Program-made: the position numbers and the translations under genes
Shown: positions 15,242 through 24,477 of the stretch, in pieces
How positions within the stretch are numbered: position 1 is the stretch's first letter
How the letters are laid out: each line of letters starts with the position of its first letter
Source of the DNA: Nordella sp. HKS 07
GTDB taxonomy: Bacteria > Pseudomonadota > Alphaproteobacteria > Rhizobiales > Aestuariivirgaceae
DNA length: 64,000 bases
Assembly: GCF_011046735.1 (NCBI RefSeq)
Contig: NZ_CP049258.1
Location: 4,668,001 to 4,732,000, forward strand
Direction of reading: 5' to 3'
Notes under the pieces: generated by a model
What the model was told of the DNA's origin: nothing
The model's database searches: none
The model's input: only the letters and a program-made list of their open reading frames with translations

Positions 15242-16948
15242 ATGAAAAAACCGCTTGTAGTCTTTACCGGGGCAGCCCTTGCCACCGTAGCCGCGCTGGC
15301 GGGCCTCAAAATGACCGATTGGCCGGCGGGCGTGCCCGAGGCCCAGACGGCGACCCAGGCTGGAGGCGATACGGCCGGCAGCGGTGCCCCAACGGAAAAG
15401 GCTGCTGAAAAGCCGGCGGAAGTCGCGGCCATCCAACCTACCGAAACACCCAAGGCCGAGACGCCGGCGGCCGCCGGCCCCGCCAAGCCCGAGCTCGACA
15501 CTGTACGTGTCGAGGCCGACGGCCAGGCGATCGTGGCGGGCCGCGCCCAGCCCGGGTCGGAAGTCTCTCTGAAGCTCGGCGCCGAAACCCTGGGCAAAGG
15601 GGTCGCCAATGCCGAGGGCGCCTGGGTCGTGGTGCCCGACAATCCGCTGCCCAAGGGGGCGCATGAGATCACCGTCGAGCAGAAGGCCATCGACGGCACC
15701 ACCAGCACGTCCGACAAGTCCATCGCCGTCGCGGTGCCCGAGAAGCCCGGTGAGCAGGCCATGGTCGCCCTGACCGAGCCAGGGGCCGCCACCAAGGTTC
15801 TGCAAGCCGGCGGTGCCCCGGAACAGCCGGCGGCACAGCCTCAGGCCGAGAAGCCCGCCGAGCCCGCCCAGCAGACGGCCGAGGTCCAGCCTGCCCAGCC
15901 GACACCGGAACAGGCTCCCGCGGCGACCGCACAAGCCCCGGCAGCCACTGCGCCGGCGGCCGAGACCGCAGCACCGCAGGCAGGCGAACAGCCCGCGGGC
16001 CAGGCAGCCCAGCAGACGGCGGAAGCCCAGCCAACCGGCGAGCCGGCTCAGAAGACCGAGACGCCGGCGGCAGGCGAGGGAACGGCCCCCGCCGAAAGCG
16101 CAGCGCCATCGCAGGAGACCGTCGCTGTCGAGCAGCCGCAGTCCGAAGCCGCGACCGCCCCAGCGGAAACCGCTGCACCCAAGTCTGAGAAAAGCCCGGC
16201 CAAGGCGGCCGATCTCGCGCTCAGGCTCGCCGCCGTCGACTACAACGACAAGGGCGACATCATCTTTTCCGGGCGCGGCAAGCCCGGCACCGTCATCCGC
16301 CTCTATGTCGACAATCGCCCTGTCGGCGACGCCGTGGTCGATTCCCAGGGCAACTGGTCCTTCGCCGGCAGCGACATCATAGCGCCGGGCACTCATTCTC
16401 TGCGGGCCGATGAGATCGAGGGCACCGGCAAAGTCGTTGCCCGTATCGAGCTGCCGTTCCAGCGCGAGGATGCGGCGGCCGTCGCCGCGCTCAACGCCCC
16501 GGCAGAGCCCGAGCCGCAGCCTCAGGCCACCGAAACTTCGCCCGAGGCGCAGCCCGCCCCGCAGACGACGGAAGTCGCCAAGGCCGAGCCGGAAGCCACG
16601 GCCCCTGCGACCGCGGCACCCGTGACCGGTGAGCCGACGACGCCGCAGGGCACTGAGACCGAGGGTCAGCAGACTACGGCCGCCGCGTCCACGGCCGAGC
16701 CCGACCAGCCGCGCTCCGGCAAGGTCGTCATCCAGCCCGGCAACAATCTGTGGAAGCTGTCGCGCGTGATCTATGGTCGCGGCGTCAACTTCACAGTGAT
16801 CTACGACGCCAACAAGGAGCAGATCCGCGACCCGGACCTGATCTATCCCGGCCAGATCTTCGCCATTCCCAATGCCAATCCGCCTGAGCAGATCGACCCC
16901 AAGCGCCGCGACCCGCTGACCAGCGCCGAGGGTGGCGCCGCGCAATGA
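15242..16948 (+). CDS. LysM-domain envelope protein with Ig-like modules and Pro/Ala-rich linkers
   Basis: This 568-residue protein starts with a hydrophobic N-terminal segment (MKKPLVVFTGAALATVAALA) that would be a signal or anchor. It has two similar beta-rich modules: about 80-160 (RAQPGSEVSLKLGAETLGKG) and about 325-400 (RGKPGTVIRLYVDNRPVGDA). These are separated by a long Ala/Pro/Glu/Gln-rich low-complexity linker (about 180-320), and a second linker covers about 410-500. A C-terminal LysM domain (VVIQPGNNLWKLSRVIYG to YPGQIFAIP) would bind peptidoglycan. It probably spans the periplasm. Its stop overlaps the start of the Atm1-like exporter (ATGA), so the two are co-translated. Confidence 0.85.
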   Translation: MKKPLVVFTGAALATVAALAGLKMTDWPAGVPEAQTATQAGGDTAGSGAPTEKAAEKPAEVAAIQPTETPKAETPAAAGPAKPELDTVRVEADGQAIVAGRAQPGSEVSLKLGAETLGKGVANAEGAWVVVPDNPLPKGAHEITVEQKAIDGTTSTSDKSIAVAVPEKPGEQAMVALTEPGAATKVLQAGGAPEQPAAQPQAEKPAEPAQQTAEVQPAQPTPEQAPAATAQAPAATAPAAETAAPQAGEQPAGQAAQQTAEAQPTGEPAQKTETPAAGEGTAPAESAAPSQETVAVEQPQSEAATAPAETAAPKSEKSPAKAADLALRLAAVDYNDKGDIIFSGRGKPGTVIRLYVDNRPVGDAVVDSQGNWSFAGSDIIAPGTHSLRADEIEGTGKVVARIELPFQREDAAAVAALNAPAEPEPQPQATETSPEAQPAPQTTEVAKAEPEATAPATAAPVTGEPTTPQGTETEGQQTTAAASTAEPDQPRSGKVVIQPGNNLWKLSRVIYGRGVNFTVIYDANKEQIRDPDLIYPGQIFAIPNANPPEQIDPKRRDPLTSAEGGAAQ

Positions 16949-18858
16949 AACGCGGCTTGACGCCGCATCAGTCGGCGCTGCGACGGGGAGACGGCAGCCA
17001 CTGGCTGACGCTCAAGGACATCATGCCGCTCTTGTGGCCGGAAGGTCGCATGGATCTGAAGATCCGTGTCGTTCTCGCCATTGTGGCGCTGGTCCTCGCC
17101 AAGGTGGTCACGGTCCTGACCCCCTTCACCTATAAATACGCCGTCGATGCCTTGACCGCGAAGGGCGGCGTGCCGGCCCTCATCGTCGTGCCGGCCTTCA
17201 TGATCCTGGTCTATGGCGTCGGCCGGGTGCTGATGGTGGCCTTCGCGCAATTGCGCGACGCGATCTTCGCCAAGGTCGGCCAGCGCGCAGTGCGCGAGCT
17301 CGCGATGCGCACCTTCCGCCATCTGCATGCGCTCTCTCTCAAATTCCATCTCGAGCGGCGCACGGGCGGCCTGTCGCGCATCATCTCGCGCGGCACCAAC
17401 GGCATCGACACCATACTGCGCTATTCGCTGTTCAACACGCTGCCGACCGCGCTCGAGCTTTTGTTCATCTGCGGGATCCTCGCCCATTCCTATGGCTGGC
17501 TTTATGCACTGGTGGTGGCGGCCACCGTTGCCGCTTATGTCGCCTTCACCTATGTCGCCACCGAGTGGCGCATCAACATCCGCCGCGCCGCCAATGACGC
17601 CGATACCGACGCCTCGACGAAAGCGATCGACAGCCTGCTCAATTTCGAGACGGTCAAGTATTTCGGCAATGAGGAGCATGAGGCGCGCCGCTACGACGTG
17701 GCGATGGAGCGCTACGAGAAGGCGTCGATCAAGACCTGGATCTCGCTCGCCATCCTCAACGCCGGCCAGGCGCTGATCTTCGCCGTCGGCCTCACCGTCG
17801 CGATGCTGATGAGCGGCTATGCGGTCCAGGCGGGCACCATGACGCTCGGCGATTTCGTCATGATCAACGCGCTGATGATCCAGCTCTATATGCCGCTCAA
17901 TTTCATCGGCTCGGTCTATCGCGACATCAAGCAGGGCCTCATCGATGTCGAGGAGATGTTCTCGCTTCTCGAGGTCGAGGCCGATATCAAGGACCGTCCC
18001 GGCGCCGTGCCTTTGCGCCCCGGCAAGGGCGAGATCGTCTTCGACCATGTCAATTTCGCCTATGACAAAGAGAGGCCGATCCTGCGCGATCTCTCCTTTC
18101 GCGTACCGAGTGGCAAGACGGTGGCGATCGTCGGTCCCTCGGGCGCCGGCAAGTCGACCATCTCGCGCCTCCTGTTCCGCTTCTACGACGTCGCCTCCGG
18201 CCGCATTCTCGTCGACGGCCAGGACATTGCCGGTGTGAATCAGAAGTCCCTGCGCGCCGCGATCGGCATGGTGCCGCAGGACACGGTGCTGTTCAACGAC
18301 ACGGTGCGCTACAATATCCGCTATGGCCGTCCTGATGCGAGCGACGAGGAGGTGGAGGACGCCGCGCGCCTCGCCCAGGTTCACGGCTTCGTGATGACGC
18401 TGCCCAAGGGGTACGAGTCGCTGGTCGGCGAGCGTGGCCTGAAGCTGTCGGGCGGCGAGAAGCAGCGCGTGTCGATCGCCCGCACCATCCTCAAATCGCC
18501 GCCCATCCTCATTCTCGACGAGGCGACTTCGGCGCTCGATTCGATGACCGAGCGCGAGATCCAGACGGCGCTGCGCCAGGTGTCGCGCAACCGCACCACG
18601 CTGGTGATCGCGCATCGCCTGACCACCGTCGTCGAGGCCGACGAGATCATCGTGCTGGAGCATGGTGCGATTGCCGAGCGCGGCACCCATGGCGAGCTTC
18701 TGAAGAAGCGCGGCCTCTATGCCGCCATGTGGAACAGGCAGCGCGAGGCCGACGAGGCGCGCCGGCGCTTGGCCGATATCGAACATGAGGAAGAGGAGGC
18801 GGCGGCCGAGGACGAGGCCTCAGGGGAGAGCGGCGTCGCGGCTGGCGCCCCGATCTGA
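16945..18858 (+). CDS. ATM1-type ABC exporter (fused permease and ATPase)
   Basis: This 637-residue half-transporter has a six-helix membrane domain (about 40-330) followed by an ATPase (about 350-590) with Walker A GPSGAGKSTISRLL, signature LSGGEKQRVSIAR and Walker B ILILDEATSALDS. The membrane-domain block LLNFETVKYFGNEEHEARRY and FIGSVYRDIKQGLIDVEEMF are characteristic of the Atm1/HMT1 group, which exports glutathione-linked compounds and aids heavy-metal tolerance or Fe-S supply. The C-terminus ends in a charged, glutamate-rich tail. It overlaps the LysM gene by 4 bases and is followed 47 bases later by psd. Confidence 0.92.
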   Translation: MKRGLTPHQSALRRGDGSHWLTLKDIMPLLWPEGRMDLKIRVVLAIVALVLAKVVTVLTPFTYKYAVDALTAKGGVPALIVVPAFMILVYGVGRVLMVAFAQLRDAIFAKVGQRAVRELAMRTFRHLHALSLKFHLERRTGGLSRIISRGTNGIDTILRYSLFNTLPTALELLFICGILAHSYGWLYALVVAATVAAYVAFTYVATEWRINIRRAANDADTDASTKAIDSLLNFETVKYFGNEEHEARRYDVAMERYEKASIKTWISLAILNAGQALIFAVGLTVAMLMSGYAVQAGTMTLGDFVMINALMIQLYMPLNFIGSVYRDIKQGLIDVEEMFSLLEVEADIKDRPGAVPLRPGKGEIVFDHVNFAYDKERPILRDLSFRVPSGKTVAIVGPSGAGKSTISRLLFRFYDVASGRILVDGQDIAGVNQKSLRAAIGMVPQDTVLFNDTVRYNIRYGRPDASDEEVEDAARLAQVHGFVMTLPKGYESLVGERGLKLSGGEKQRVSIARTILKSPPILILDEATSALDSMTEREIQTALRQVSRNRTTLVIAHRLTTVVEADEIIVLEHGAIAERGTHGELLKKRGLYAAMWNRQREADEARRRLADIEHEEEEAAAEDEASGESGVAAGAPI

Positions 18859-18905
18859 CATTTTCTGTCTTTTGTTAGTATTTTGAGATAGGTTCCGCAG
18901 CCGTC

Positions 18906-19610
18906 ATGTCACTTGCCAACACCATCACCTCGGTCTTCGTGCCCATCCACCGTGAGGGGTGGCGCTTCGTCGCCATTGCCGCCGCCGTCACCCTGATCCT
19001 CTATTGGCTCGATCTCGATCTGCTGGCGCTCCTGGCGCTGGTGCTCACTTTGTGGTGCGCCTATTTCTTCCGCGATCCCGAGCGGGTGACGCCGGTGCGG
19101 GCGGGCCTCGTCATCTCGCCGGCCGACGGGCGGGTCAGCGCCATCGAGAGTGTGGTGCCGCCGCCCGAGCTCGACCTGCCGCGCGAGCCCTTCACCCGCA
19201 TCTCGGTTTTCATGAATGTCTTCGACGTGCATATCAACCGCTCGCCGGTCGATGCGCGCATCGCCCATATCGCCTATGTGCCGGGGAAGTTCCTCAATGC
19301 CGAGCTCGACAAGGCGAGCGAGGACAATGAGCGCCAGGCGCTCACCCTCGAGTTGGATGACGGGCGCAAGCTCGGCGTCGTGCAGATCGCTGGCCTCGTG
19401 GCCCGGCGCATCGTGAAATTCGTCGAGGACGGCGACATGCTGAAGGCCGGGGAGCGTTTCGGCCTCATTCGCTTCGGCAGCCGCGTCGATGTATATCTGC
19501 CGAAGGGCGTCAGCGCCCTGGTGGTCGTCGGGCAGCGCGCGGTGGCGGGTGAAACCGTCCTCGCCGATTTCACCTCGCAGGAGTCCGAGCGTGCCGGCCG
19601 GCGCAATTGA
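18906..19610 (+). CDS. psd: Phosphatidylserine decarboxylase
   Basis: This 234-residue enzyme makes phosphatidylethanolamine from phosphatidylserine at the inner membrane. It is the short form of the family: a hydrophobic N-terminal region (about 20-55), then [18 protein letters not shown], and the [17 protein letters not shown] core. Self-cleavage to form the pyruvoyl cofactor should occur between Gly191 and Ser192 in [10 protein letters not shown]. The next gene, 10 bases downstream, is pssA, which supplies its substrate, so the pair forms the complete PS-to-PE branch. Confidence 0.95.
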   Translation: MSLANTITSVFVPIHREGWRFVAIAAAVTLILYWLDLDLLALLALVLTLWCAYFFRDPERVTPVRAGLVISPADGRVSAIESVVPPPELDLPREPFTRISVFMNVFDVHINRSPVDARIAHIAYVPGKFLNAELDKASEDNERQALTLELDDGRKLGVVQIAGLVARRIVKFVEDGDMLKAGERFGLIRFGSRVDVYLPKGVSALVVVGQRAVAGETVLADFTSQESERAGRRN

Positions 19611-19620
19611 GGAGAAGGCG

Positions 19621-20457
19621 ATGACGACTCTCCCCGGTTCCGAAGACGAAACGATCGACAAGAGCCAGCGCGAGCAGCGTCTGCGCCGCTTCAAGCAGGT
19701 GCCGATCCGCATCCTGGTGCCCAATCTCATCACGCTGCTGGCCCTGTGCAGCGGCGTCACTGCCATCCGCCTCGGCATGGAAGGGCGCTACGAGCTCGCC
19801 GTCGGCGCCGTCATCCTGGCCATCGTTCTCGATGCCATCGACGGGCGCCTCGCCAGGTTCCTGAAGGGCACGTCGCGTTTCGGCGCCGAACTCGATTCGC
19901 TCGCCGACTTCGTCAATTTCGGCGTGGCGCCGGCCATTCTGATCTATCTGTGGTCGCTCAATTCGCTGAAGAGTCTCGGCTGGGTGGTCGCCTTGTGCCT
20001 GGCCATCTGTTGCGCTCTGAGGCTCGCGCGTTTCAATGTCGCCATCGACGATCCGGACAAGCCCGCCTGGATGATGAACTTCTTCACCGGCGCGCCGGCA
20101 CCGGCGGGCGCCGGCCTCGCCATGGCGCCGATGTATCTGGGCTTCCTCGGCCTCATTCCCGACGGCCATGAGGTGGCCTGGCTGGTGCTTCCCTACACCG
20201 CCGCCGTGGCGCTTCTGATGGTGAGCCGGGTGCCGACCTATTCGGGCAAGACCCTGGGCTCGCGCATCAGCCGCGACCTCGTATTGCCGCTGCTCGGCGT
20301 CGCAGCGCTCGTCGTCGTCAGCCTGATCACCTTCACCTGGGAAATGCTGACTGCGATGTCGCTGCTCTATATCGCGCTGCTCCCTGTCGGCGTGCGCTCC
20401 TATCGCCGCCACAAGGCGGAGTATGAACAGCGCAAGGCGGAGACGGCTGCGGAGTAG
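19621..20457 (+). CDS. pssA: CDP-diacylglycerol-serine O-phosphatidyltransferase
   Basis: This 278-residue integral membrane enzyme joins serine to CDP-diacylglycerol to give phosphatidylserine. The CDP-alcohol phosphotransferase motif is complete: D-G-x2-A-R-x8-G-x3-D-x3-D, seen as DGRLARF followed by GAELDSLAD (about residues 79-102). Around six hydrophobic segments follow. The ATG at 19621 is chosen because GGAG lies just upstream and translation there gives the family's usual short N-terminus. It forms an operon with psd and ends before a terminator hairpin shared with the convergent sugar ABC operon. Confidence 0.95.
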   Translation: MTTLPGSEDETIDKSQREQRLRRFKQVPIRILVPNLITLLALCSGVTAIRLGMEGRYELAVGAVILAIVLDAIDGRLARFLKGTSRFGAELDSLADFVNFGVAPAILIYLWSLNSLKSLGWVVALCLAICCALRLARFNVAIDDPDKPAWMMNFFTGAPAPAGAGLAMAPMYLGFLGLIPDGHEVAWLVLPYTAAVALLMVSRVPTYSGKTLGSRISRDLVLPLLGVAALVVVSLITFTWEMLTAMSLLYIALLPVGVRSYRRHKAEYEQRKAETAAE

Positions 20458-20475
20458 GGGCGGAATGTTTAGTCC

Positions 20476-20507
20476 GCGGAGGCTGTGCGCGACGGCCCAG
20501 CCTCCGC
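20476..20507. terminator. Hairpin terminator between convergent pssA and the sugar ABC operon
   Basis: GCGGAGGCTG (20476-20485) and CAGCCTCCGC (20498-20507) form a perfect 10-bp stem with a 12-base loop. It lies 18 bases past the pssA stop and 13 bases beyond the end of the minus-strand binding-protein gene, so it can serve both directions. Confidence 0.7.
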
Positions 20508-20520
20508 CAGCTGAACGCAA

Positions 20521-21474
20521 TTAAAAAACGCTGTCGGGATTGTAGAATTTCTCCGCATTGTCCTTGGTGATGATGGGGGAGGGCAGCACGGTCTCCTTCG
20601 GCGCTTGCGCACCCGCCAGGATGGCCATCAGCCGGTGGAAGCCGGCGCGCCCGATCTGATCGGAATTATTGAGACCGGTCGCGGCATAGTTGGTGCCCTC
20701 CGTCATAATCTCCTTCAATGTGCCCTTTTCGCCATCGACCGAAGCGAGGAAAATGTCGCCGCTGCGGCCGGCATCCTTGATCGCCTTCTGAGCGCCCTGG
20801 CACATGGAATCGTTCTCGCAGAAGACGGCCGATATCTGCGGGTGCTTGGTCAGCATGTCCTCCATCAGCTTGAAGCCGCCATCGACGCTCCAGCCGCCGA
20901 AATCGGGCGCTGCCTCGACCTTGATCCCGGCCTTCTCGACTTCCGACAACATGCCGTCGGTTCGCGCGAGCCCGATGGAATTGTCGGCCGGACCGCCGCG
21001 CAGGACCACCACCAGGCCCTGGCCGTTCAGCCGCTTGACGATATATTGCCCGATGCCGACGCCGATCGCGTAGTTGTCGGGGCCGATCCAGCTGGTGAAG
21101 TCGCCGCCTTTCAGCATGCGATCGACCAGCACGACCGGGACGCCCGCCGCCTTGATCGCATCGAGCGCTTCGGGTGCCGCCTCGATCCAGGCGGCGCTGA
21201 CGATCAGCCCGTCGACCTTCTGGCTCAGCAGATCCTCGACATTGGAGGTGAGCTTGGCGGCGTCGCCCTTGGCGTCGGTGGACAGCACCGTGACATTCGG
21301 GAAGACCTTCGCCTCATCCTTGATCGCCTGATCCATGCCGACGAAATAGGAGCAGCACAGGGAAAGGTTGACGACGCCGATCTTGAGGTCCTTGGCGGCG
21401 GCGGGCAGGTGCGCCGTCGCTACTGTCATCAGTGCGAATGCGCCAAGTAAAAAGAGCTTGCCGAGATGTTTCAT
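20521..21474 (-). CDS. Sugar ABC transporter periplasmic binding protein (RbsB type)
   Basis: This 317-residue exported protein has a signal peptide MKHLGKLFLLGAFALMTVAT ending near AAAKD. A type I periplasmic-binding fold follows (KIGVVNLSLCCSYFVGMDQA, then DGLIVSAAW near 90 and VDGEKGTLKEI near 245). It would capture a sugar or similar small molecule for the permease at 21594-22547 and ATPase at 22557-24071. It is the last gene of that minus-strand operon. A hairpin repeat separates it from the permease gene. The paired cysteines LSLCCSY near the mature N-terminus are unusual for this family and may form or disturb a disulfide. GGGAG lies shortly before the ATG. Confidence 0.9.
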   Translation of the reverse strand: MKHLGKLFLLGAFALMTVATAHLPAAAKDLKIGVVNLSLCCSYFVGMDQAIKDEAKVFPNVTVLSTDAKGDAAKLTSNVEDLLSQKVDGLIVSAAWIEAAPEALDAIKAAGVPVVLVDRMLKGGDFTSWIGPDNYAIGVGIGQYIVKRLNGQGLVVVLRGGPADNSIGLARTDGMLSEVEKAGIKVEAAPDFGGWSVDGGFKLMEDMLTKHPQISAVFCENDSMCQGAQKAIKDAGRSGDIFLASVDGEKGTLKEIMTEGTNYAATGLNNSDQIGRAGFHRLMAILAGAQAPKETVLPSPIITKDNAEKFYNPDSVF

Positions 21475-21538
21475 GCTTCACTCCCTTTGATGTGGACCCC
21501 GCCATTCCACGATGGCGAAGGTCCGAGGCTTCAAGGCT

Positions 21539-21590
21539 CTAATTTGCGCATCGGCTCGTCCGAAAAGTCTGCGACTTTTCGGGCCGAGCT
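21539..21590. repeat. Rhizobial-type intergenic hairpin element, copy 2
   Basis: It shares the lead-in TTTGCGCATCGG with the element at 683-746. The hairpin is CCGAAAAGTC (21560-21569) with GACTTTTCGG (21573-21582), loop TGC, extended outward by GCTCG/CGAGC past a one-base bulge. It lies inside the ABC operon between permease and binding-protein genes, where it may shape mRNA processing. Confidence 0.6.
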
Positions 21591-21593
21591 TCC

Positions 21594-22547
21594 TCAGGCC
21601 GGTTTTCGCCTGGCCAGTACCGCGATCAGGATGATGATGCCTTTCAGGAACTGCTGGTAATAGGACTCGACATTGAAGAGATTGAGGACGTTGTCGACCA
21701 AAGCGAGAGCAATGACGCCGCCAAACACACCGGATACGCGTCCGCCGCCACCGCCGAGAATGCCGCCGCCGATGACGACGGCCGCGATCGCGTCGAGTTC
21801 ATAGCCGACACCGACGCTTGGCTGCGCGATGCCAAGCCTCGAGGCGAGCAGCACTCCGGCCAGGCTGGCCAGGAAGCCGGATGCCATATAAGCGGCAATG
21901 ATATGCTTGCGGACATTGATGCCGGCGAGCCGAACCGCCTCTTCGTTCACGCCGATCGCATAGACAGCCCGCCCGGATACTGTGTGCGAGAGATAGAACC
22001 AGACCACCGGCAGCGCGAGCAGGAAGATGAGCGTCGGCACCGGCATGGGGCCGATGAAGCCACCGCCGAGCAGGCTGCGAAACAGGGGATCGACCGGATA
22101 TTGCGGCGTATCGGAATACATATAGAGAAGGCCGCGCAGGCTGCCCATCATCGCCAGGGTGACGATGAAAGGCTGGAGCTTGAAGCGGGCGATCACAAAA
22201 CCGTTGAAGAAGCCGACCGCGAGCCCCATGGCAAGTGCTATGGCGATCGCCAGCGGAAAAGGCATATGCGCCTGCAGGCCGGTGGCGAGCAGACCGGCGA
22301 AGGCCAGCACCGAGCCGACCGAAAGATCGATCCCGCCGGTCAGGATGACCAGCAGCATACCGAGGCTCAGCAGGCCGTTGGTGACGATCTGGCGCGAAAT
22401 GCTGGTGAGATTGCGATCGGTGAGAAAGACCTCCGAGGCAAGGCTTGCGGCAATGATCAGGACCAGTACGGCGAGCGCGAAGGCCGCGTTGGTCAGAGCC
22501 GTTGCGCCATAACGGCTGCGGAGCTTTTCTGTCGCCTGGGCAAGCAT
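21594..22547 (-). CDS. Sugar ABC transporter permease (RbsC type)
   Basis: This 317-residue inner-membrane permease has about eight to ten hydrophobic segments. The family pattern is clear: LLVILTGGIDLSVGSVLAFAGL (about 62-83), NGFVIARFKLQPFIVTLAMM (about 115-134), and the ATPase-contact and glycine-rich C-terminal stretch AAVVIGGGILGGGGGRVSG. It carries the substrate delivered by the RbsB-type protein across the membrane, driven by the ATPase encoded 9 bases upstream. Confidence 0.92.
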   Translation of the reverse strand: MLAQATEKLRSRYGATALTNAAFALAVLVLIIAASLASEVFLTDRNLTSISRQIVTNGLLSLGMLLVILTGGIDLSVGSVLAFAGLLATGLQAHMPFPLAIAIALAMGLAVGFFNGFVIARFKLQPFIVTLAMMGSLRGLLYMYSDTPQYPVDPLFRSLLGGGFIGPMPVPTLIFLLALPVVWFYLSHTVSGRAVYAIGVNEEAVRLAGINVRKHIIAAYMASGFLASLAGVLLASRLGIAQPSVGVGYELDAIAAVVIGGGILGGGGGRVSGVFGGVIALALVDNVLNLFNVESYYQQFLKGIIILIAVLARRKPA

Positions 22548-22556
22548 CGGAACCCT

Positions 22557-24071
22557 TTACGCGCTGAGGCGGCTGTGCTCGACACCGGCCGCGAATGAGA
22601 ACACCATTTCCATCGAGAAATCCTTCCGCTCGAGTTCGCCCGCGATGCGCCCGTTGCGCATGATGACGACGCGATCGCTCATCCCCAGTATCTCGGGCAT
22701 CTCCGACGAGATGAGCAGGATCGCCAGGCCCTGATCCGCCAGGTCGGCGATCATTCTGTAGATCTCGACTTTGGTGGCGATGTCGACGCCGCGCGTCGGT
22801 TCATCGAAGATGAAAAGTCGGACCTTGTCGACAAGCAGCCATTTGGCCAGCACGATCTTCTGCTGGTTGCCGCCGCTGAACTGCCGCGCCGGCCTGTGCG
22901 GCGCGCGCGGCCTGATCGCGAGCTGGTCCAGCTTTGCGCCCACCCTCTTCGATTGCAGGGGAATATTGAGGACGCCGTGACGCGAAATTGCTTCCATCGA
23001 GGCCAGTCCGCCATTCTCGATGGCGCTGAGCTCAAGAGCGAGGCCATCAGTCTTGCGATCCTCGGTAACCATCACGATGCCACGGCCGATTGCCGAGCGG
23101 GGATCGGTGATCGCCGCCTTGTGGCCGTCGATACGGATCTCACCCGCCGTGGCAGGGCTCGCGCCGAAGATCGCCTTGGCGACATCGGTGCGGCCGCTTC
23201 CGACAAGGCCGAACATGCCGACGATCTCGCCGGCGCGGATCTGGAAGGAAACATCCGTGAAGATGCCCTCGCGCGAAAGTCCTTCGCATTCGAGCACGGT
23301 ATTGCCCAACCGAGTGTCACGTTGCGGGTAGATGGCTTCGAGCGAGCGGCCGACCAAAGCGCGAATGAGCTCATCGCGGGTGATGCTTCGGGTTTCGGCG
23401 CTGAGCACCGCCGCGCCATCCTTGAGCACGAGGGTGTGGTCGGAGATCTCGAAGATCTCTTCGATACGGTGAGAGATATAGAGCACCGTCGTTCCGAGCG
23501 ACGTCAGATGCCTGATCTTTTCGAAGAGGAGTTCGGCTTCGCGCGCCGACAGCACCGCCGTCGGCTCATCCAGTATGAGAATGCCCGGCTCATCGATCAG
23601 AGCCTTGGCGATCTCGACCATCTGTTGGAGGGAGACGCTGAGATCGGAGGTGCGCGCATCGACATCGATATTCTTGAAACCAAGCGCGCTCAAGGCTTGC
23701 CGGGCAAGCGTCTTGGTTGCCGGCCAGTCGATCCGCCAGGAGGGGCCGCGGTGGGGCATCCGCCCCAGAAGCAGGTTTTCCGCCACACTCAGATGCGGCA
23801 GCAGGCTCAGCTCCTGATAGACGGTGCGGATTCCGAGCGTCATCGCCTGCGATGGGGACGTGATTTCGACCTCCGCCCCATCGAGAGCGATTCGGCCGCT
23901 GTCGGGCAGGATCGCGCCGGACAGGATCTTCATGAGTGTCGATTTGCCGGCGCCATTCTCCCCGCAGACCGCCAGCACCTCTCCGCGTTTAGCCGAAAAC
24001 GAAACATCCCTCAGCGCATGTGTGCCGTCGAAGCTCTTGCTCACGCCACGGACGCTGAGTTTCTCCGTCAT
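22557..24071 (-). CDS. Sugar ABC transporter ATPase, two nucleotide-binding domains (RbsA type)
   Basis: This 504-residue duplicated ATPase powers the ribose-type importer. The first domain has an intact Walker A GENGAGKSTLMK (about 36-47), signature DLSVSLQQMVEIAKAL and Walker B ILILDEPTAVL. The second has the degenerate P-loop GLVGSGRTDVAK (about 278) and signature QFSGGNQQKIVLAKWL with LFIFDEPTRGVD, the usual asymmetry of RbsA-like proteins. It is the first gene of the minus-strand operon; a plausible promoter lies at 24185-24213. No LacI-type regulator gene is adjacent, so the inducer cannot be read from context. Confidence 0.93.
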   Translation of the reverse strand: MTEKLSVRGVSKSFDGTHALRDVSFSAKRGEVLAVCGENGAGKSTLMKILSGAILPDSGRIALDGAEVEITSPSQAMTLGIRTVYQELSLLPHLSVAENLLLGRMPHRGPSWRIDWPATKTLARQALSALGFKNIDVDARTSDLSVSLQQMVEIAKALIDEPGILILDEPTAVLSAREAELLFEKIRHLTSLGTTVLYISHRIEEIFEISDHTLVLKDGAAVLSAETRSITRDELIRALVGRSLEAIYPQRDTRLGNTVLECEGLSREGIFTDVSFQIRAGEIVGMFGLVGSGRTDVAKAIFGASPATAGEIRIDGHKAAITDPRSAIGRGIVMVTEDRKTDGLALELSAIENGGLASMEAISRHGVLNIPLQSKRVGAKLDQLAIRPRAPHRPARQFSGGNQQKIVLAKWLLVDKVRLFIFDEPTRGVDIATKVEIYRMIADLADQGLAILLISSEMPEILGMSDRVVIMRNGRIAGELERKDFSMEMVFSFAAGVEHSRLSA

Positions 24072-24477
24072 AAGCGGAGCCCCTCGCCAAATAGGCAGGG
24101 CACGTCATGTTGCGGCGGCATGGCGCAAATCCTCCCGAGGGGCTCGGAGATCGACACTCTATGACGGTGGCGTTCAGGCAGGAAACGTTAGGTCAACAGC
24201 AAAACAGCGTCAACGGATATTGCTCTATGGCGGGCCAGCCAACTCGAACATCGGCGCCAGTGTTGATGACACTGCTCGATGCCGGATATTTCATCCGCTG
24301 CCCATGATCGAAGAACTACCGGCCCAGCCACAAGCTGCTGCCTCTGGCGAGCTCGCTGTTGCGCGATGGTCGCCTTCGGCTCATCCATCATTTTTCGGCG
24401 ACGATGTCAGGTCAAAACTCGACGCTGGATCGCAGTCCAGCACTGTTACCATAATTCGGGGAGAGGGCTGGAGGTGA
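24072..24477. other. Intergenic region upstream of the sugar ABC operon
   Basis: This 406-base spacer holds the predicted minus-strand promoter at 24185-24213. A small inverted repeat, CTGGA/TCCAG, lies near 24424-24439. I see no gene; the open frames here have no ribosome-binding site and no family resemblance. Confidence 0.45.
24185..24213 (-). promoter_or_regulatory. Predicted sigma-70-type promoter of the sugar ABC operon
   Basis: On the minus strand TTGACG (24213-24208) and TAACGT (24190-24185) are separated by 17 bases. The hexamer GTTGAC occurs twice within the element, 11 bases apart. The GAAACGTTA half-palindrome at the -10 end resembles LacI-family half-sites. The start codon is about 110 bases downstream. 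Confidence 0.35.

Noticed and set aside
15020-18786. Very long open frames opposite the LysM protein and the Atm1-like exporter
   Set aside because: They mirror real genes on the other strand in GC-rich DNA. They are Arg/Gly/His-rich, lack motifs and ribosome-binding sites, and their codons follow the third-position bias of the true gene.
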